A stretch of DNA of 10,000 nucleotides from Nitrospira sp. (GCA_020216985.1 JAIWOH010000044.1:1-10000); one strand, 5' to 3'; positions 1 through 7,901 are shown, counted from the stretch's first letter. Made by a program: numbers and translations. The notes: a model not told the origin generated them from the letters alone.

Positions 1-131
1 ATCTGCCTGCACGCCACTCTCCCCTTTCTCACTCTCACTCTTCTGGCGACCTCCTCTCTTGAGAGGACTCCCAGGATGCCGTCCGGCAACCCTCCAGTCG
101 CCTTTCGCTGGTTGCCCCGCGCCGTGGTCAT
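1..131 (-). CDS. possible small ORF, 3' end outside window
   Basis: This minus-strand frame begins with an ATG whose last two bases overlap the TGA of the 51-codon ORF upstream (ATGA arrangement, 131-128). It stays open for 43 codons to the left edge of the window. The visible product starts MTTARGNQRK, includes LPDGILGVLSREEVARR, and is strongly basic with several AGA codons. I do not recognise it. The ATGA overlap is typical of translational coupling, but the purine-rich strand makes open frames easy to obtain by chance, so this may not be a gene. Confidence 0.2.
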   Translation of the reverse strand, partial: MTTARGNQRKATGGLPDGILGVLSREEVARRVRVRKGRVACRQ

Positions 132-224
132 CGGGCTCGCATCTGACGGCCGTGCCTACTGGCACCGAGGGATACAGGCGCGTACCTCGAACCTTCATCC
201 CGTCCTCCCACGAGGGAAAGCCCT
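53..224. other. cluster of short perfect stems, possible structured RNA
   Basis: Four perfect inverted repeats lie within about 170 bp: CCTCT/AGAGG (53-57 with 62-66, 4-nt loop), GGCAACC/GGTTGCC (85-91 with 110-116, 18-nt loop), GTGCC/GGCAC (152-156 with 161-165, 4-nt loop) and AGGG/CCCT (213-216 with 221-224, 4-nt loop). Three have tetraloop-sized loops. The strand of any transcript is unknown, and stems of 4-7 bp are common in GC-rich DNA, so this is only a candidate. Confidence 0.2.
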
Positions 225-283
225 TCGCCCACTGGCACCAGAAGAGTGAGTTTTTTCCTTGGCTGCCAACCTTCTATGAGCAT
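128..283 (-). CDS. possible 51-aa small protein with strong SD
   Basis: This is a 51-codon minus-strand ORF starting MLIEGWQPRKKLTLLVPVGE and ending GRQMRAR. Its ATG (283-281) is preceded by AAAGGAGG with 6 nt between GGAGG and ATG, one of the best SD placements in the window. Its TGA forms an ATGA overlap with a second open frame that runs off the left end. I know no family for it. The peptide is basic, with a short hydrophobic patch (LTLLVPV). It could be a real small protein, a leader peptide for the downstream frame, or a chance ORF in purine-rich DNA. Confidence 0.3.
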   Translation of the reverse strand: MLIEGWQPRKKLTLLVPVGEGLSLVGGRDEGSRYAPVSLGASRHGRQMRAR

Positions 284-639
284 CGCACCCCTCCTTTCGT
301 CCCTCTTTCCTTTCCCGGCGGAGGCTGGTTCAGAGAGCTTGCTTTACTATTGAGGTCTTAGAGGGATTTTAGGCTTCCCACTCTTTGGTGGGCTTGCTCA
401 CCACCCCTACGCTCGACCTCTCTTTTTTGTTTGTTCCTCTCACCGAAACCTCCGCCCACTTCTAGATAACACTCTCTGGCATCAATTCAAGAAGCCGTTC
501 GGGGATCGCACCAGGCAGGGTTTAAGTCCGGTCATGAGATCGCGCGTCGGTTGCTGGCTTTTCCAGCACATCTCTTGCTCCAACCCCGAATCATTTGTCA
601 TACAGCCGTAACATCGGCGTTATTTGCCCATAATCTCAA

Positions 640-650
640 ACTGTCACAGT
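640..650. promoter_or_regulatory. 11-bp palindrome, possible operator
   Basis: The sequence ACTGTCACAGT is a perfect 5-1-5 palindrome. It lies 13 bp before the SD of the small ORF at 678 and just after a -10-like CATAAT at 629-634. That placement would suit an operator or repressor site, but no matching -35 sits 17 bp before the CATAAT and no regulator gene is nearby. Confidence 0.2.
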
Positions 651-663
651 AATGACCTTCACA

Positions 664-672
664 GAGGAGGTG
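664..672 (+). promoter_or_regulatory. strong ribosome binding site that decides a start
   Basis: GAGGAGGTG sits 7 nt (counted from the GGAGG core) before the ATG at 678. It selects this ATG over the in-frame ATG at 624 and is the main evidence that the 81-codon ORF is translated. Confidence 0.5.
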
Positions 673-677
673 TGCCC

Positions 678-923
678 ATGACTTGGCTCAAAGAGCAACC
701 ACGTTCTCTCCATCTCCCTACTACTCCGATCATACAAACCCTTCGCGAGGTCAACCGCTCGCCTCGCTGGACCTTGTTCCAAGGCCGACGGCCTCGTTGG
801 AAAAATCGGCAGGCCGGGCTAATCGGCGGAGGAACCCGCAAGGGCCAGGCGCTGATTAAGCGACTGGCTCGGCTGGAACGAGTCCCGAAGGTCGAGATGA
901 GCCGGCGGATCACGACATCTTGA
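678..923 (+). CDS. small basic hypothetical protein, 81 aa
   Basis: Function unknown. The 81-aa product starts MTWLKEQPRS and ends MSRRITTS. It contains about 14 Arg and 5 Lys against only 4 acidic residues, so it is strongly cationic and could bind nucleic acid or ribosomes. There is no membrane segment or signal peptide. The motif PRW occurs twice (RSPRW, RRPRW), matching a near-identical 10-bp DNA repeat at 761-770 and 791-800. The start rests on an excellent SD at 664-672. Third-position GC is only moderate, so coding bias supports it weakly. Its stop codon overlaps a TTGACA (920-925) that could belong to the promoter of the P450 downstream. It may be a lineage-specific small protein or a spurious ORF. 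Confidence 0.4.
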   Translation: MTWLKEQPRSLHLPTTPIIQTLREVNRSPRWTLFQGRRPRWKNRQAGLIGGGTRKGQALIKRLARLERVPKVEMSRRITTS

Positions 924-962
924 CAGCCGCAAGCGGGCCGTACGGAGACATCGTCGTTCAAT

Positions 963-991
963 TTGATGCTCCTGCCGGAATGTGGTACGGT
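963..991 (+). promoter_or_regulatory. candidate promoter directly before the P450
   Basis: TTGATG (963-968) and TACGGT (986-991) are separated by 17 bp, with TG one base before the -10 (extended -10, positions 983-984). Transcription would start around 997-999, only a few bases before the ATG at 1002, giving a nearly leaderless mRNA. An alternative is TTGACA (920-925) with TACGGA (941-946), a perfect -35 but with a short 15-bp spacer; this would give a leader of about 50 nt. Confidence 0.4.
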
Positions 992-1001
992 CCGCCCCGT
1001 C

Positions 1002-2384
1002 ATGTCCGATTCTGGATCTTCTTTCAAACTGGTGGACGTCCCGGGCGGTCTGCCGCTGTTCGGTCACGCCGGCATCTTTAAGAAGAATCCGCTCCAGACC
1101 ATAGCTGAGTGGTGGCGACGGTATGGCGACGCGCTACGTTTTCGGCTTGGCTCTAACACGCTTCTCCTGTTCAGCCATCCAGATCTGGCTGAAGAAATTC
1201 TGGTCCGGCAAGCCGACCGGTTTGTGAAAGTGTACGACCCTCGGCGGCCGGTCGGACTCGCATTGGTTCTGGGCAACGGCCTGGTCACCAGTTCGGGAGA
1301 GGTCTGGAAACGCCATCGCCGGATCATTCAGCCGATCTTTCATCGGACGCGGCTCACGGCGATGGCCGATCGAATGGTCCAGATCGGCGAGCAGCGCATT
1401 GCCGGGTGGTCTGAGCGGACGGAGCAACCGATCGACATCGCCGCCGAAATGATGGCACTGACGCTCGAGGTGATCTCCCACACCATGTTCACCACCAGCG
1501 TCGCTCATCATCTCGATCAGATCAGCCGTGCCCTGCGCGTGAGTTTGCGCTACGCGTTCGACTCCTTTCACAATCCGCTCCATCCTCCAGGCTGGCTGCC
1601 GACGAGGCGAAACCGCGAATTCCGCCGGGTCATGGGATTCATGGACGGCTTGATTTACAGCCTCATCGCCGAGCGGCGTGGAAGCGGGCAACGGCATGGC
1701 GATCTTTTGGATCGTCTCCTTGACGCGCGTGACGAGGAAACCGGCGCGGGCTTGACCGATCAGGAACTGCGGGACGAGGCGCTAACAATCTTCGCGGCCG
1801 GACACGAAACCACCGCCAACGCGCTGGCCTGGACCTGGTATCTCCTGGCGACCCATCCCGACGTGAAAGCCCGGTTTCACGAAGAGCTGGATCGCGTGCT
1901 CGGAGATAAGAGGCCGACGGCGGACGATCTGCCGAACCTGCCCTTTACGCGAGCCCTCTTTGACGAATCACTGCGCCTGTTTCCTCCCGCTCCGGCCATC
2001 CAGCGGAAGGCGGCGACGGAGACGACCGTCGGCGGCCTGACGCTTCCGGCCGGTTCGGTGGTGTTGATCGGCACCTACAATCTGCACCGACATCCTGCCT
2101 TTTGGCCCGACCCGGACCGATTTCTACCGGAACGATGGCTGAAAGGAGACCGGTCCCTCTCCCGCTGCGCCTACATTCCCTTTGGAGCGGGGCCGAGAGC
2201 CTGTGTGGGGACGCACTTTGCGTTGCTTGAGGGCCCGTTGCTCCTGGCCTTGATCGGACAGCGTTATGACTTGCAGTTGGCCCAAGAGCGAGTCGAGCCC
2301 CAACTGATGGTGACCTTGCGGCCGAAAGACGGCATCCTCATGACGCGCCACCCGCGGCGGAGGTTGGCGACCTCCGCCGCCTAG
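1002..2384 (+). CDS. cytochrome P450 monooxygenase
   Basis: Haem-thiolate monooxygenase that would insert one oxygen atom of O2 into an unidentified organic substrate, using electrons from a ferredoxin or flavodoxin system not encoded here. The 460-aa protein has the full set of P450 landmarks: a proline-rich N-terminus (PGGLPLFG, about 14-21), the C-helix WKRHRR (102-107), the I-helix oxygen-activation motif AGHETT (266-271), the K-helix ExxR (E322, R325), PERW (376-379) and the haem loop FGAGPRACVG (394-403) with ligand C401. It has no N-terminal membrane anchor, so it should be soluble. Length is normal for the family. The ATG at 1002 is preferred over in-frame TTG 963 and ATG 966, because those overlap the promoter-like element. 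None of these starts has an SD. Family is certain; substrate and CYP family cannot be told. Confidence 0.95.
   Translation: MSDSGSSFKLVDVPGGLPLFGHAGIFKKNPLQTIAEWWRRYGDALRFRLGSNTLLLFSHPDLAEEILVRQADRFVKVYDPRRPVGLALVLGNGLVTSSGEVWKRHRRIIQPIFHRTRLTAMADRMVQIGEQRIAGWSERTEQPIDIAAEMMALTLEVISHTMFTTSVAHHLDQISRALRVSLRYAFDSFHNPLHPPGWLPTRRNREFRRVMGFMDGLIYSLIAERRGSGQRHGDLLDRLLDARDEETGAGLTDQELRDEALTIFAAGHETTANALAWTWYLLATHPDVKARFHEELDRVLGDKRPTADDLPNLPFTRALFDESLRLFPPAPAIQRKAATETTVGGLTLPAGSVVLIGTYNLHRHPAFWPDPDRFLPERWLKGDRSLSRCAYIPFGAGPRACVGTHFALLEGPLLLALIGQRYDLQLAQERVEPQLMVTLRPKDGILMTRHPRRRLATSAA
2354..2380. terminator. perfect 11-bp hairpin at the P450 3' end
   Basis: GCGGCGGAGGT (2354-2364) pairs perfectly with ACCTCCGCCGC (2370-2380) around a 5-nt loop. 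The structure lies inside the last codons of the P450, just before its TAG at 2382-2384. There is no U-tract after it, so it is not a classical intrinsic terminator. It could still protect the mRNA 3' end or act between the two convergent transcripts. The remaining spacer (2385-2460) adds two weak 5-bp inverted repeats, 2398-2402 with 2410-2414 and 2437-2441 with 2452-2456. Confidence 0.35.
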
Positions 2385-2460
2385 CCCTGAAGTCAGTCCA
2401 CTTGTCCCCAGTGGGAGCCTCTGCCGGCTGTTCTCTCCTCCGTATTTTCCGGGAGGCACT

Positions 2461-2754
2461 CTACCGCCTCATCGGCCGTTGCAGAAACACAATGAGCGCC
2501 ATCAGTGTGGGCAGCGGGGCGATCAAGAAGGGGACGAGCCAGGCCCACACGTTTCGCCCCCGCACCCGCGTCTGATCGATCATCCAAACGAAGACCCAGA
2601 TCATCAAGCCGACGTAGTTCAGCGCGATCCATCGGACCGTATGCGCTTTGAGTACGCTGGACTCCTCCCCCGTTCCTTGGATCAGAAACAATCCCAGCAG
2701 CGCCGCAAAGCCGACCAGAATCCCGACGACCAACCGTTTGCTCCACACGTACAT
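2461..2754 (-). CDS. small three-TM membrane protein, unknown function
   Basis: I do not recognise this 97-aa protein. It has three hydrophobic stretches, near residues 8-25, 42-60 and 68-90, with charged loops between them (KAHTVR; DQTRVRGR) and a basic tail QRPMRR, so it should sit in the inner membrane. The ATG at 2754 is supported by GAGG about 7 nt upstream, and I chose it over a longer frame that extends into the permease gene. It lies 58 nt downstream of the permease on the same strand and probably shares its transcript, so it could be an accessory subunit or simply a co-transcribed passenger. Confidence 0.65.
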   Translation of the reverse strand: MYVWSKRLVVGILVGFAALLGLFLIQGTGEESSVLKAHTVRWIALNYVGLMIWVFVWMIDQTRVRGRNVWAWLVPFLIAPLPTLMALIVFLQRPMRR

Positions 2755-2812
2755 GCTCGACCTCGTTTCATGATGATGGTGAAGATTCCCCGCGTTGAAG
2801 GCTCCGTCCGCC

Positions 2813-4153
2813 TCATCGCAGAAACAAGAGCCACAGATAGACCGCGCTGATGGCGATGGAGCCGACCATGACCGGGAACCCGAGTTTGAAGAACTGCCAA
2901 AAGGTGATGCGATAGCCGGCCTTGCGCGCGATGTCCACGATGACGACGTTCGCGCTTGCGCCGATGATCGTGCCGTTACCGCCCAGACAGGCCCCCAACG
3001 CCAGCGCCCACCAGAGGGGGATGATATCCGGCTGATGGACCAAGGTAGTGTAGTCTGCGATGTCAGGATAGAGGGAACGGGCCAGATCAACAATTAACGG
3101 ATTCATCGCCGCGACGTAGGGGATGTTGTCCACAAAGGCAGACAGCATGGCAGACCCCAGCAGCACAGCAAAGGTGGCGCCGACCATGTTGCCTTCCGTG
3201 AGATGCACCAACCGCTCGGCCAGAAAGCGAATCGCTCCGACTTTGACGAGGCTCCCGACCAAAATAAAAAGCCCGATGAAGAAAAAGATCGTTTTCCATT
3301 CGACCTCCGCCAGATAGGTCATCTCCTCGGTTTCATTGGCTCGGTTGCGGGCATGGCCGAGCAGCATGAACGCGCTCGCTCCCAACAGCGCGACGGTCGC
3401 CGGCTCCAGATGAACGAACGAATGGAAACAAAAGCCGAGATTGACCGCGCCCAGCGCCCACAGGCAGCGACGCAACAACCCTTGATCGCGAATCGCGTCT
3501 TTGGGATTCAGCGCCATCACCGATTCGCGCAAGTGCGGATCGACGGTCATCCGGCGACCGAACATCGCCCACATCACTCCCAGGAACGCTCCCATAATCG
3601 CCACCGCCACAGGCCCCAGAACCAACAAAAAGTCCAGATAGCCCAAATCCGCTTTGCTCGAAATCATGATGTTGGGGGGATCGCCGACCAGCGTGGCGGT
3701 GCCCCCGATGTTGGACGACATCGCCTCGCACAAGAGAAACGTGACGGGGTTCAGCTCCAGACGCTTGCTGATGGCCAAGGTCACCGGTGCCATCAGCAGA
3801 ACGGTCGTCACATTGTCGAGCATCGCCGACAAACCGGCCGTCAAGACGGCCAACAAGACCATGAGCCGAAACGGCTTCGCCTTGGCCGTCTTGGCAGCCC
3901 AAATCGCCAGCACTTCGAACAAACCCGTTTCCCGGACGATGTTGATGATGACCATCATCCCGATCAGCAGAAAGACCACATTGTAGTCCACTCCGAATTC
4001 ATGCGAGTAGAACGCTTCGTCCTGCGACACGACGCCGAGCCCGATCATCAGGGCCGCGCCGCCCAACGCCACGATAGTTTTGTGGATCCGCTCGGTAATA
4101 ATGGCCAGATAAGCCGTGCCGAAAATCAGTAACGCCAACGCCAAGTCGGACAT
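2813..4153 (-). CDS. ArsB/NhaD-superfamily ion permease
   Basis: Inner-membrane secondary transporter of the ion transporter superfamily, which includes NhaD Na+/H+ antiporters, ArsB arsenite pumps and citrate/SLC13-type carriers. The 446-aa protein is hydrophobic throughout, with roughly 11-12 membrane spans. It shows the duplicated architecture of this fold: LDNVTTVLLMAP (112-123) followed by GGTATLVGDPPN (150-161), mirrored by VDNIPYVAAMNP (341-352) and LGGNGTIIGASANVV (390-404). These paired helix-break motifs form the ion and substrate site. The start has GAGG about 6 nt upstream. No arsenic regulator or arsenate reductase is adjacent, so the arsenical role is unsupported. Na+/H+ exchange or anion uptake are equally possible. 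Family secure, substrate not. Confidence 0.85.
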   Translation of the reverse strand: MSDLALALLIFGTAYLAIITERIHKTIVALGGAALMIGLGVVSQDEAFYSHEFGVDYNVVFLLIGMMVIINIVRETGLFEVLAIWAAKTAKAKPFRLMVLLAVLTAGLSAMLDNVTTVLLMAPVTLAISKRLELNPVTFLLCEAMSSNIGGTATLVGDPPNIMISSKADLGYLDFLLVLGPVAVAIMGAFLGVMWAMFGRRMTVDPHLRESVMALNPKDAIRDQGLLRRCLWALGAVNLGFCFHSFVHLEPATVALLGASAFMLLGHARNRANETEEMTYLAEVEWKTIFFFIGLFILVGSLVKVGAIRFLAERLVHLTEGNMVGATFAVLLGSAMLSAFVDNIPYVAAMNPLIVDLARSLYPDIADYTTLVHQPDIIPLWWALALGACLGGNGTIIGASANVVIVDIARKAGYRITFWQFFKLGFPVMVGSIAISAVYLWLLFLR

Positions 4154-4185
4154 ACGCTCCCTCGTGTGATCAACATGCGACGCGC

Positions 4186-4214
4186 ATTATCGGGGGATGC
4201 CGGCCGCAATGCAA
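4186..4214 (-). promoter_or_regulatory. candidate promoter of the permease unit
   Basis: Read on the minus strand, TTGCAT (4214-4209) and GATAAT (4191-4186) are 17 bp apart. The -10 matches the consensus in five of six positions, the -35 only in its TTG. Transcription would start near 4179 and leave a leader of about 26 nt containing the permease SD. Confidence 0.4.
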
Positions 4215-4353
4215 TGACTGTAAACGATCGTGAATGTGCCTTCGCAGAAGATCAAGGCTCGTTGAAGAGACAACCGGGCCGAGCCGCTTGTGCCCGCTGA
4301 ACCTTCTTTGGTTTTTGATATTTCCTTTTTTGATGAAGGTCCGAGCAAAAGAA

Positions 4354-4384
4354 TTGGCGGACGCTCCGGCCATCCTGCTAGGAT
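4354..4384 (+). promoter_or_regulatory. promoter-like element abutting glgB, or its RBS
   Basis: TGCTAGGAT (4376-4384) fits an extended -10, and TTGGCG (4354-4359) lies 19 bp before it. Initiation would fall on the glgB ATG at 4391, giving a leaderless mRNA. The same bases contain AGGA (4380-4383) 7 nt before the ATG, which could be the SD instead. The two readings exclude each other. The rest of the 4154-4390 spacer is T-rich around 4305-4331 with a 6-bp inverted repeat (4301-4306 with 4335-4340) and holds no gene. Confidence 0.3.
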
Positions 4385-4390
4385 AGCGAC

Positions 4391-6604
4391 ATGTCGCCCA
4401 CGCTTCATCTTGAGCAAGATGATCTCGACCGTCTCATTGCGGGCACTCACTGGAATCCGCGCGCCCTGTTGGGCCCTCATCCGTGCATGATCGACGGCCA
4501 ACGTCGCCTCCTCATCCGTGCATGGTTTCCCCATGCCACATCGGCTGCGATACGGCCGACACCGACGGCGCAATCCATCCCGATGACCCGTCTCCACGAA
4601 GCCGGCCTGTTTGAAGCCATCGCGCCAGAAGACACGGCAATCCCTCAATATCGTTTCAGAGTAGAGCGAGACGACGGCACTATTATCGAGACGCACGACC
4701 CCTATGCTTTCCCTCCCCTGTTGACGGATTTTGAACTGCACCTCTTCGCCGAGGGAACCTGGTACAAGGCCTATGAACGGTTGGGGGCTCACTTACGATG
4801 CGTCAATGACATCATAGGCGCGCACTTCGTCGTTTGGGCTCCGAATGCCGCGCGGGTGAGCGTCATCGGCGACTTTAACCGATGGGACGGCCGCTGCCAC
4901 CCCATGGTCAATCGGGGCCCGACCGGACTCTGGGAACTGTTTGTTCCCGACCTGCAAGAAGAGGCCCTCTATAAATACGAAATCCTCAGCCGGCACAACG
5001 GCGCCCTGCTCGTCAAAGCCGACCCCTATGCCTACGCCGGCGAATTGCGCCCTCGCACCGCCTCCGTCGTCCGGGACCTTTCCCGCTACGTCTGGCACGA
5101 TCACGACTGGATGGCCGCTCGTGCGCATTGGAATCCGCTGACCGCTCCCCTTGCGATTTACGAAGTGCATCTCGGCTCCTGGATGCGCGTTCCCGAAGAA
5201 GGCGACCGTTGGCTGACCTATCAGGAACTTGCGCAGAAACTGATTCCCTATGCAAAAGACCTGGGCTACACCCACCTCGAATTATTGCCGGTAACGGAAC
5301 ATCCGTTCGACGGCTCATGGGGCTATCAATCGACCGGCTATTTCGCCGCCACCAGCCGGTACGGCCGGCCTGAAGAGTTCATGGCATTCGTGGACGCCGC
5401 CCACCAAGCCGGCCTGGGCGTCATCATGGACTGGTCCCCCGCCCATTTCCCCGACGACCCCCACGGACTGGCGACCTTTGACGGCACACATTTGTACGAT
5501 CACGCCGATCCCCGCCGCGGCTACCATCCGGACTGGCACAGCCGAATTTTCAATTATGATCGGCCGGAAGTTCGATCGTTCCTCCTCAACAGCGCCCTAT
5601 TTTGGCTCGATAGGTACCACATTGACGGACTGCGGGTGGACGCCGTGGCGTCCATGCTGTATCTGGATTACGGGCGCAAGCCCGGCGAGTGGATCCCCAA
5701 CGAATTCGGCAGCCACGAGAACCTGGGGGCCGTCTCGTTCATTAAGGACTTAAACGTCCTGGTGCATCGCGAACATCCGGGCGCGATCATGATCGCCGAG
5801 GAATCCACCGCGTGGCCCGGCGTCTCTCGTCCCACCTACACGGGGGGGCTGGGATTCACGTTCAAATGGAACATGGGATGGATGCACGACATGTTGGAAT
5901 ATTTCGGGCGCGACCCGGTGCATCGCCGGTTCCATCAGGATCAGATCACCTTCGGATTGTTGTACGCGTTCTCGGAAAATTTCGTCCTGGCCCTGTCACA
6001 CGACGAAGTCGTTCACGGCAAACGATCCCTGCTCGACAAGATGCCCGGCGACTTTTGGCAGCGATTCGCCAATCTCCGACTGCTCTACGGCCTCATGTAC
6101 GGCCATCCGGGAAAGAAAATGCTGTTCATGGGCGGAGAATTCGGCCAATGGCGTGAATGGAATCATGATCGGAGCCTGGACTGGCACCTCTGCGAGTTCG
6201 AGCCTCATCGCGGGCTCCAGCGCCTTGTCCGTGACTTGAACCACCTGTACCGAACGGAGCCGGCGCTCCATGAAGCGGACTTCGATTGGAGTGGATTTCA
6301 GTGGATCGACTTTCACGATGCGGACAATTCGGTGATCGCTTTTCTGCGCACGTCGCCGGCGACGGGTCGTTCGGTCGTCTGCGTGTACAATCTCACGCCG
6401 GTTCCCCGTCATGACTATCGTATCGGCGTGCCTAAATCGGGATGGTATCGGGAATTGCTCAACACAGACGCCGACTGTTACGGCGGAAGCAACGTCGGCA
6501 ACGGAGGCGGAATCTCTTCCTCCTCGCTTGCTTCTCACCACTTTCCTCATTCCCTGCTCCTGACCCTCCCGCCGCTTGCGGCGCTGTTTCTGAAGCAAGA
6601 ATGA
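4391..6604 (+). CDS. glgB: 1,4-alpha-glucan (glycogen) branching enzyme
   Basis: Cytoplasmic GH13 transglycosylase that cuts an alpha-1,4-glucan chain and rejoins it by an alpha-1,6 bond, creating branches in glycogen. The 737-aa protein has the long E. coli-type layout: an N1 domain (about 11-115; LIAGTHWNPRALLGPHP), a CBM48 domain (about 130-230; VWAPNAARVSVIGDFNRWDG), the catalytic barrel (about 255-620) and a C-terminal beta domain ending in YGGSNVGNGGG and LPPLAALFLK. Catalytic residues are nucleophile D417 (GLRVDAVAS), acid/base E470 (IAEES) and D538 (LSHDE), offset by 12 from the E. coli residues 405, 458 and 526. The ATG is fixed by an in-frame TAG at 4379-4381 and by N-terminal alignment to E. 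coli. No glgA, glgC, glgP or glgX lies beside it, so glycogen genes must be dispersed. Confidence 0.97.
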   Translation: MSPTLHLEQDDLDRLIAGTHWNPRALLGPHPCMIDGQRRLLIRAWFPHATSAAIRPTPTAQSIPMTRLHEAGLFEAIAPEDTAIPQYRFRVERDDGTIIETHDPYAFPPLLTDFELHLFAEGTWYKAYERLGAHLRCVNDIIGAHFVVWAPNAARVSVIGDFNRWDGRCHPMVNRGPTGLWELFVPDLQEEALYKYEILSRHNGALLVKADPYAYAGELRPRTASVVRDLSRYVWHDHDWMAARAHWNPLTAPLAIYEVHLGSWMRVPEEGDRWLTYQELAQKLIPYAKDLGYTHLELLPVTEHPFDGSWGYQSTGYFAATSRYGRPEEFMAFVDAAHQAGLGVIMDWSPAHFPDDPHGLATFDGTHLYDHADPRRGYHPDWHSRIFNYDRPEVRSFLLNSALFWLDRYHIDGLRVDAVASMLYLDYGRKPGEWIPNEFGSHENLGAVSFIKDLNVLVHREHPGAIMIAEESTAWPGVSRPTYTGGLGFTFKWNMGWMHDMLEYFGRDPVHRRFHQDQITFGLLYAFSENFVLALSHDEVVHGKRSLLDKMPGDFWQRFANLRLLYGLMYGHPGKKMLFMGGEFGQWREWNHDRSLDWHLCEFEPHRGLQRLVRDLNHLYRTEPALHEADFDWSGFQWIDFHDADNSVIAFLRTSPATGRSVVCVYNLTPVPRHDYRIGVPKSGWYRELLNTDADCYGGSNVGNGGGISSSSLASHHFPHSLLLTLPPLAALFLKQE

Positions 6605-6621
6605 CGCGACGGGGGGAAACG

Positions 6622-6672
6622 GGCCTGCACCGGGGAGCGGTCCACCGGCCCGGCAGGCCGTTGGCTCCGGCC
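6622..6672. terminator. GC-rich inverted repeats between convergent genes
   Basis: In the 113-bp gap between glgB and the convergent peptidase gene, GGCCTGC (6622-6628) pairs with GCAGGCC (6653-6659), with an inner CCGG/CCGG stem (6630-6633 with 6645-6648). A second, overlapping stem pairs GGCCG (6656-6660) with CGGCC (6668-6672). Neither is followed by a U-run. Position suggests a bidirectional transcript end, but the evidence is structural only. Confidence 0.25.
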
Positions 6673-6717
6673 GACGTGATGACGTGAGTCTCGGAAAAGA
6701 ACGACCCGGCGAGGAGG

Positions 6718-7305
6718 CTACCAGTGGCGGAAGGGGCCGGAGTCCAAATGCACGAATTTCGATCGGGGATAGTAGCCGACGCCGCCGTATTGTAATTTCA
6801 TCGCGGTTTGACGAATCACCTTCGGATGGACGCCCGGGATTCGAATATCGATCGCCTGTCCCTGCATATGAAGGCTGTGTTTGGCCGCTCTCCGACCCGA
6901 CCGAACCAACATGGCGTTGTACTCCGGCGACCGATAGCCGGAAACGACGTGAATCTCTCGACGGCCTCCCAGCGATTTCTGAACCAAGTTGACGTGCTCG
7001 ATCACCCGCACGTCGATGGCGGCGACTTCCCCCGTGTGATGGCATCGCAGAATGTGATTCACCTCGTCGAGAGCGTCCAAGTCATAGCGCCCCTCTTCGT
7101 CACGATACGTCACGTCCAGTCGTTCGTCGGTCCAAAGGTTAACGAACGTCAGCCGCCCCTCCGGCAAGTCCCGATCCGGCACCTCGCGCGCAAACGTTTC
7201 CGACGGACAGATCCACCGTCCAGCCAATAGCACCGCTCCCACCAAGGCCGCCCGCACAAACGAGCGACGAGTCCAGCCCTGTTTCACATCGGTCATCTTG
7301 TCCAT
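6718..7305 (-). CDS. Tat-exported DUF882/M15-type murein endopeptidase
   Basis: Periplasmic zinc peptidase of the DUF882 (YcbK) family. E. coli MepK in this family cleaves 3-3 cross-links in peptidoglycan; by homology this protein likely trims cell-wall crosslinks. The 195-aa precursor begins with a twin-arginine signal (TRRSFVR, RR at 13-14, hydrophobic core 18-29, probable cleavage after SETFA at 35-39). The mature domain carries SGYRSPEYN (122-130), SLHMQGQAID with H146 and D153, and VGYYPRSKFVHLDSGP with H186, matching the Zn-ligand pattern HxxxxxxD...H. The closing segment is nearly identical in pattern to E. coli MepK (VGYYPRS-FVH-D-GP-RHW). The start at 7305 (AGGA 4 nt upstream) puts the Tat motif at the right distance; the frame extends to 7491, but that ATG lacks an SD. 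Convergent with glgB, divergent from the receiver gene. Confidence 0.88.
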   Translation of the reverse strand: MDKMTDVKQGWTRRSFVRAALVGAVLLAGRWICPSETFAREVPDRDLPEGRLTFVNLWTDERLDVTYRDEEGRYDLDALDEVNHILRCHHTGEVAAIDVRVIEHVNLVQKSLGGRREIHVVSGYRSPEYNAMLVRSGRRAAKHSLHMQGQAIDIRIPGVHPKVIRQTAMKLQYGGVGYYPRSKFVHLDSGPFRHW

Positions 7306-7323
7306 GAGATCCTGTTCCGAAGA

Positions 7324-7341
7324 ATTGATTGGATTGATTGA
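7324..7341. repeat. tandem 9-bp repeat upstream of the peptidase
   Basis: ATTGATTGG is followed directly by ATTGATTGA, a near-perfect tandem pair beginning 19 bp upstream of the peptidase ATG. On the minus strand this reads as repeated CAATCAAT, downstream of a weak extended -10 (TGC TACAAC, 7360-7353). It would lie in the mRNA leader and could be a protein-binding site or simple slippage. Confidence 0.4.
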
Positions 7342-7481
7342 AGATATTGCTCGTTGTAGCACGACAGGCGGAGCTCTTCTAGCAAAAATCGGAATGACGG
7401 TCAACCGGTTTTTGTTCCTTCGCGCATCACGCGCACATCCTGACTCCACATCTCCATCGATCTCGAGGACATATTTCTTTC

Positions 7482-7510
7482 TAGACAGCATGAAGGCCGC
7501 CGGGTAAGAT
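7482..7510 (+). promoter_or_regulatory. good sigma70-type promoter for the receiver gene
   Basis: TAGACA (7482-7487) and TAAGAT (7505-7510) are 17 bp apart, each matching the consensus in five of six positions. Initiation near 7517 would give a leader of about 19 nt that contains the GGAGG SD at 7524-7528. This is the clearest promoter in the window. Confidence 0.6.
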
Positions 7511-7535
7511 TCAATCCGTTCGTGGAGGATTCCCT

Positions 7536-7901
7536 ATGGCCACCATCCTGGTCATCGATGACGAACAGTCGATTCGGAAGCTGTTAAGAGAACTCCTCGA
7601 AAAAGAGGGGCACCACGTGCTCGAGGCCGCCAACGGCCGCGAGGGGCTGGTTTTGTACCAGAAACAGCCCGTGGACCTGGTGATCATGGACCTCTTGATG
7701 CCTGATACGGACGGATTGGAAGCGACCCTTCAGCTCACTCGTGAATATCTCGACGCCAAAGTGATCGCGATGACAGGGGCCCAGGGAGACCGCAACTTCC
7801 TGGACGTGGCCAAACTGTTCGGCGCGCGCCGCACGATCGAAAAGCCGTTCGACATCAACGCCCTTCTCCACATCGTAAAGGAAGAACTTGCGGCGCCGTG
7901 A
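7536..7901 (+). CDS. stand-alone CheY-like response regulator receiver
   Basis: Cytoplasmic signalling protein made of a single receiver domain that accepts a phosphoryl group from a histidine kinase. The 121 residues contain all expected landmarks: acidic pair D8-D9 (IDDE), phosphoacceptor D52 (IMDLLMPDTDG), switch T80 (AMTGA) and K103 (EKPF). No output domain follows, so it must act by protein contact, as CheY, Spo0F or DivK do. GGAGG lies 7 nt before the ATG, and a strong promoter sits further upstream. No kinase, chemotaxis or flagellar gene is in the window, so its partner is unknown. The neighbouring peptidase is divergently transcribed and gives no clear functional link. Confidence 0.93.
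   Translation: MATILVIDDEQSIRKLLRELLEKEGHHVLEAANGREGLVLYQKQPVDLVIMDLLMPDTDGLEATLQLTREYLDAKVIAMTGAQGDRNFLDVAKLFGARRTIEKPFDINALLHIVKEELAAP

Larger units (their letters stand above)
1..660. other. gene-poor, pyrimidine-rich leader region
   Basis: No long gene can be supported here. The + strand is conspicuously rich in C and T (for example around 20-60, 295-315 and 415-440), so the minus strand is purine-rich, which by itself creates SD-like sequences. The frame starting at base 1 stays open to a TGA at 247-249, and another frame is open from 59 to 361. Neither has an SD or a recognisable protein family, and the translations are rich in P, S, L and R. There are several short perfect stems (see the 53-224 entry) and a 6-bp hairpin with a 5-nt loop (552-557 with 563-568, TGCTGG/CCAGCA) with no U-tract after it. 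The region may be an intergenic spacer, a decayed gene or a structured RNA; the sequence alone does not decide. Confidence 0.5.
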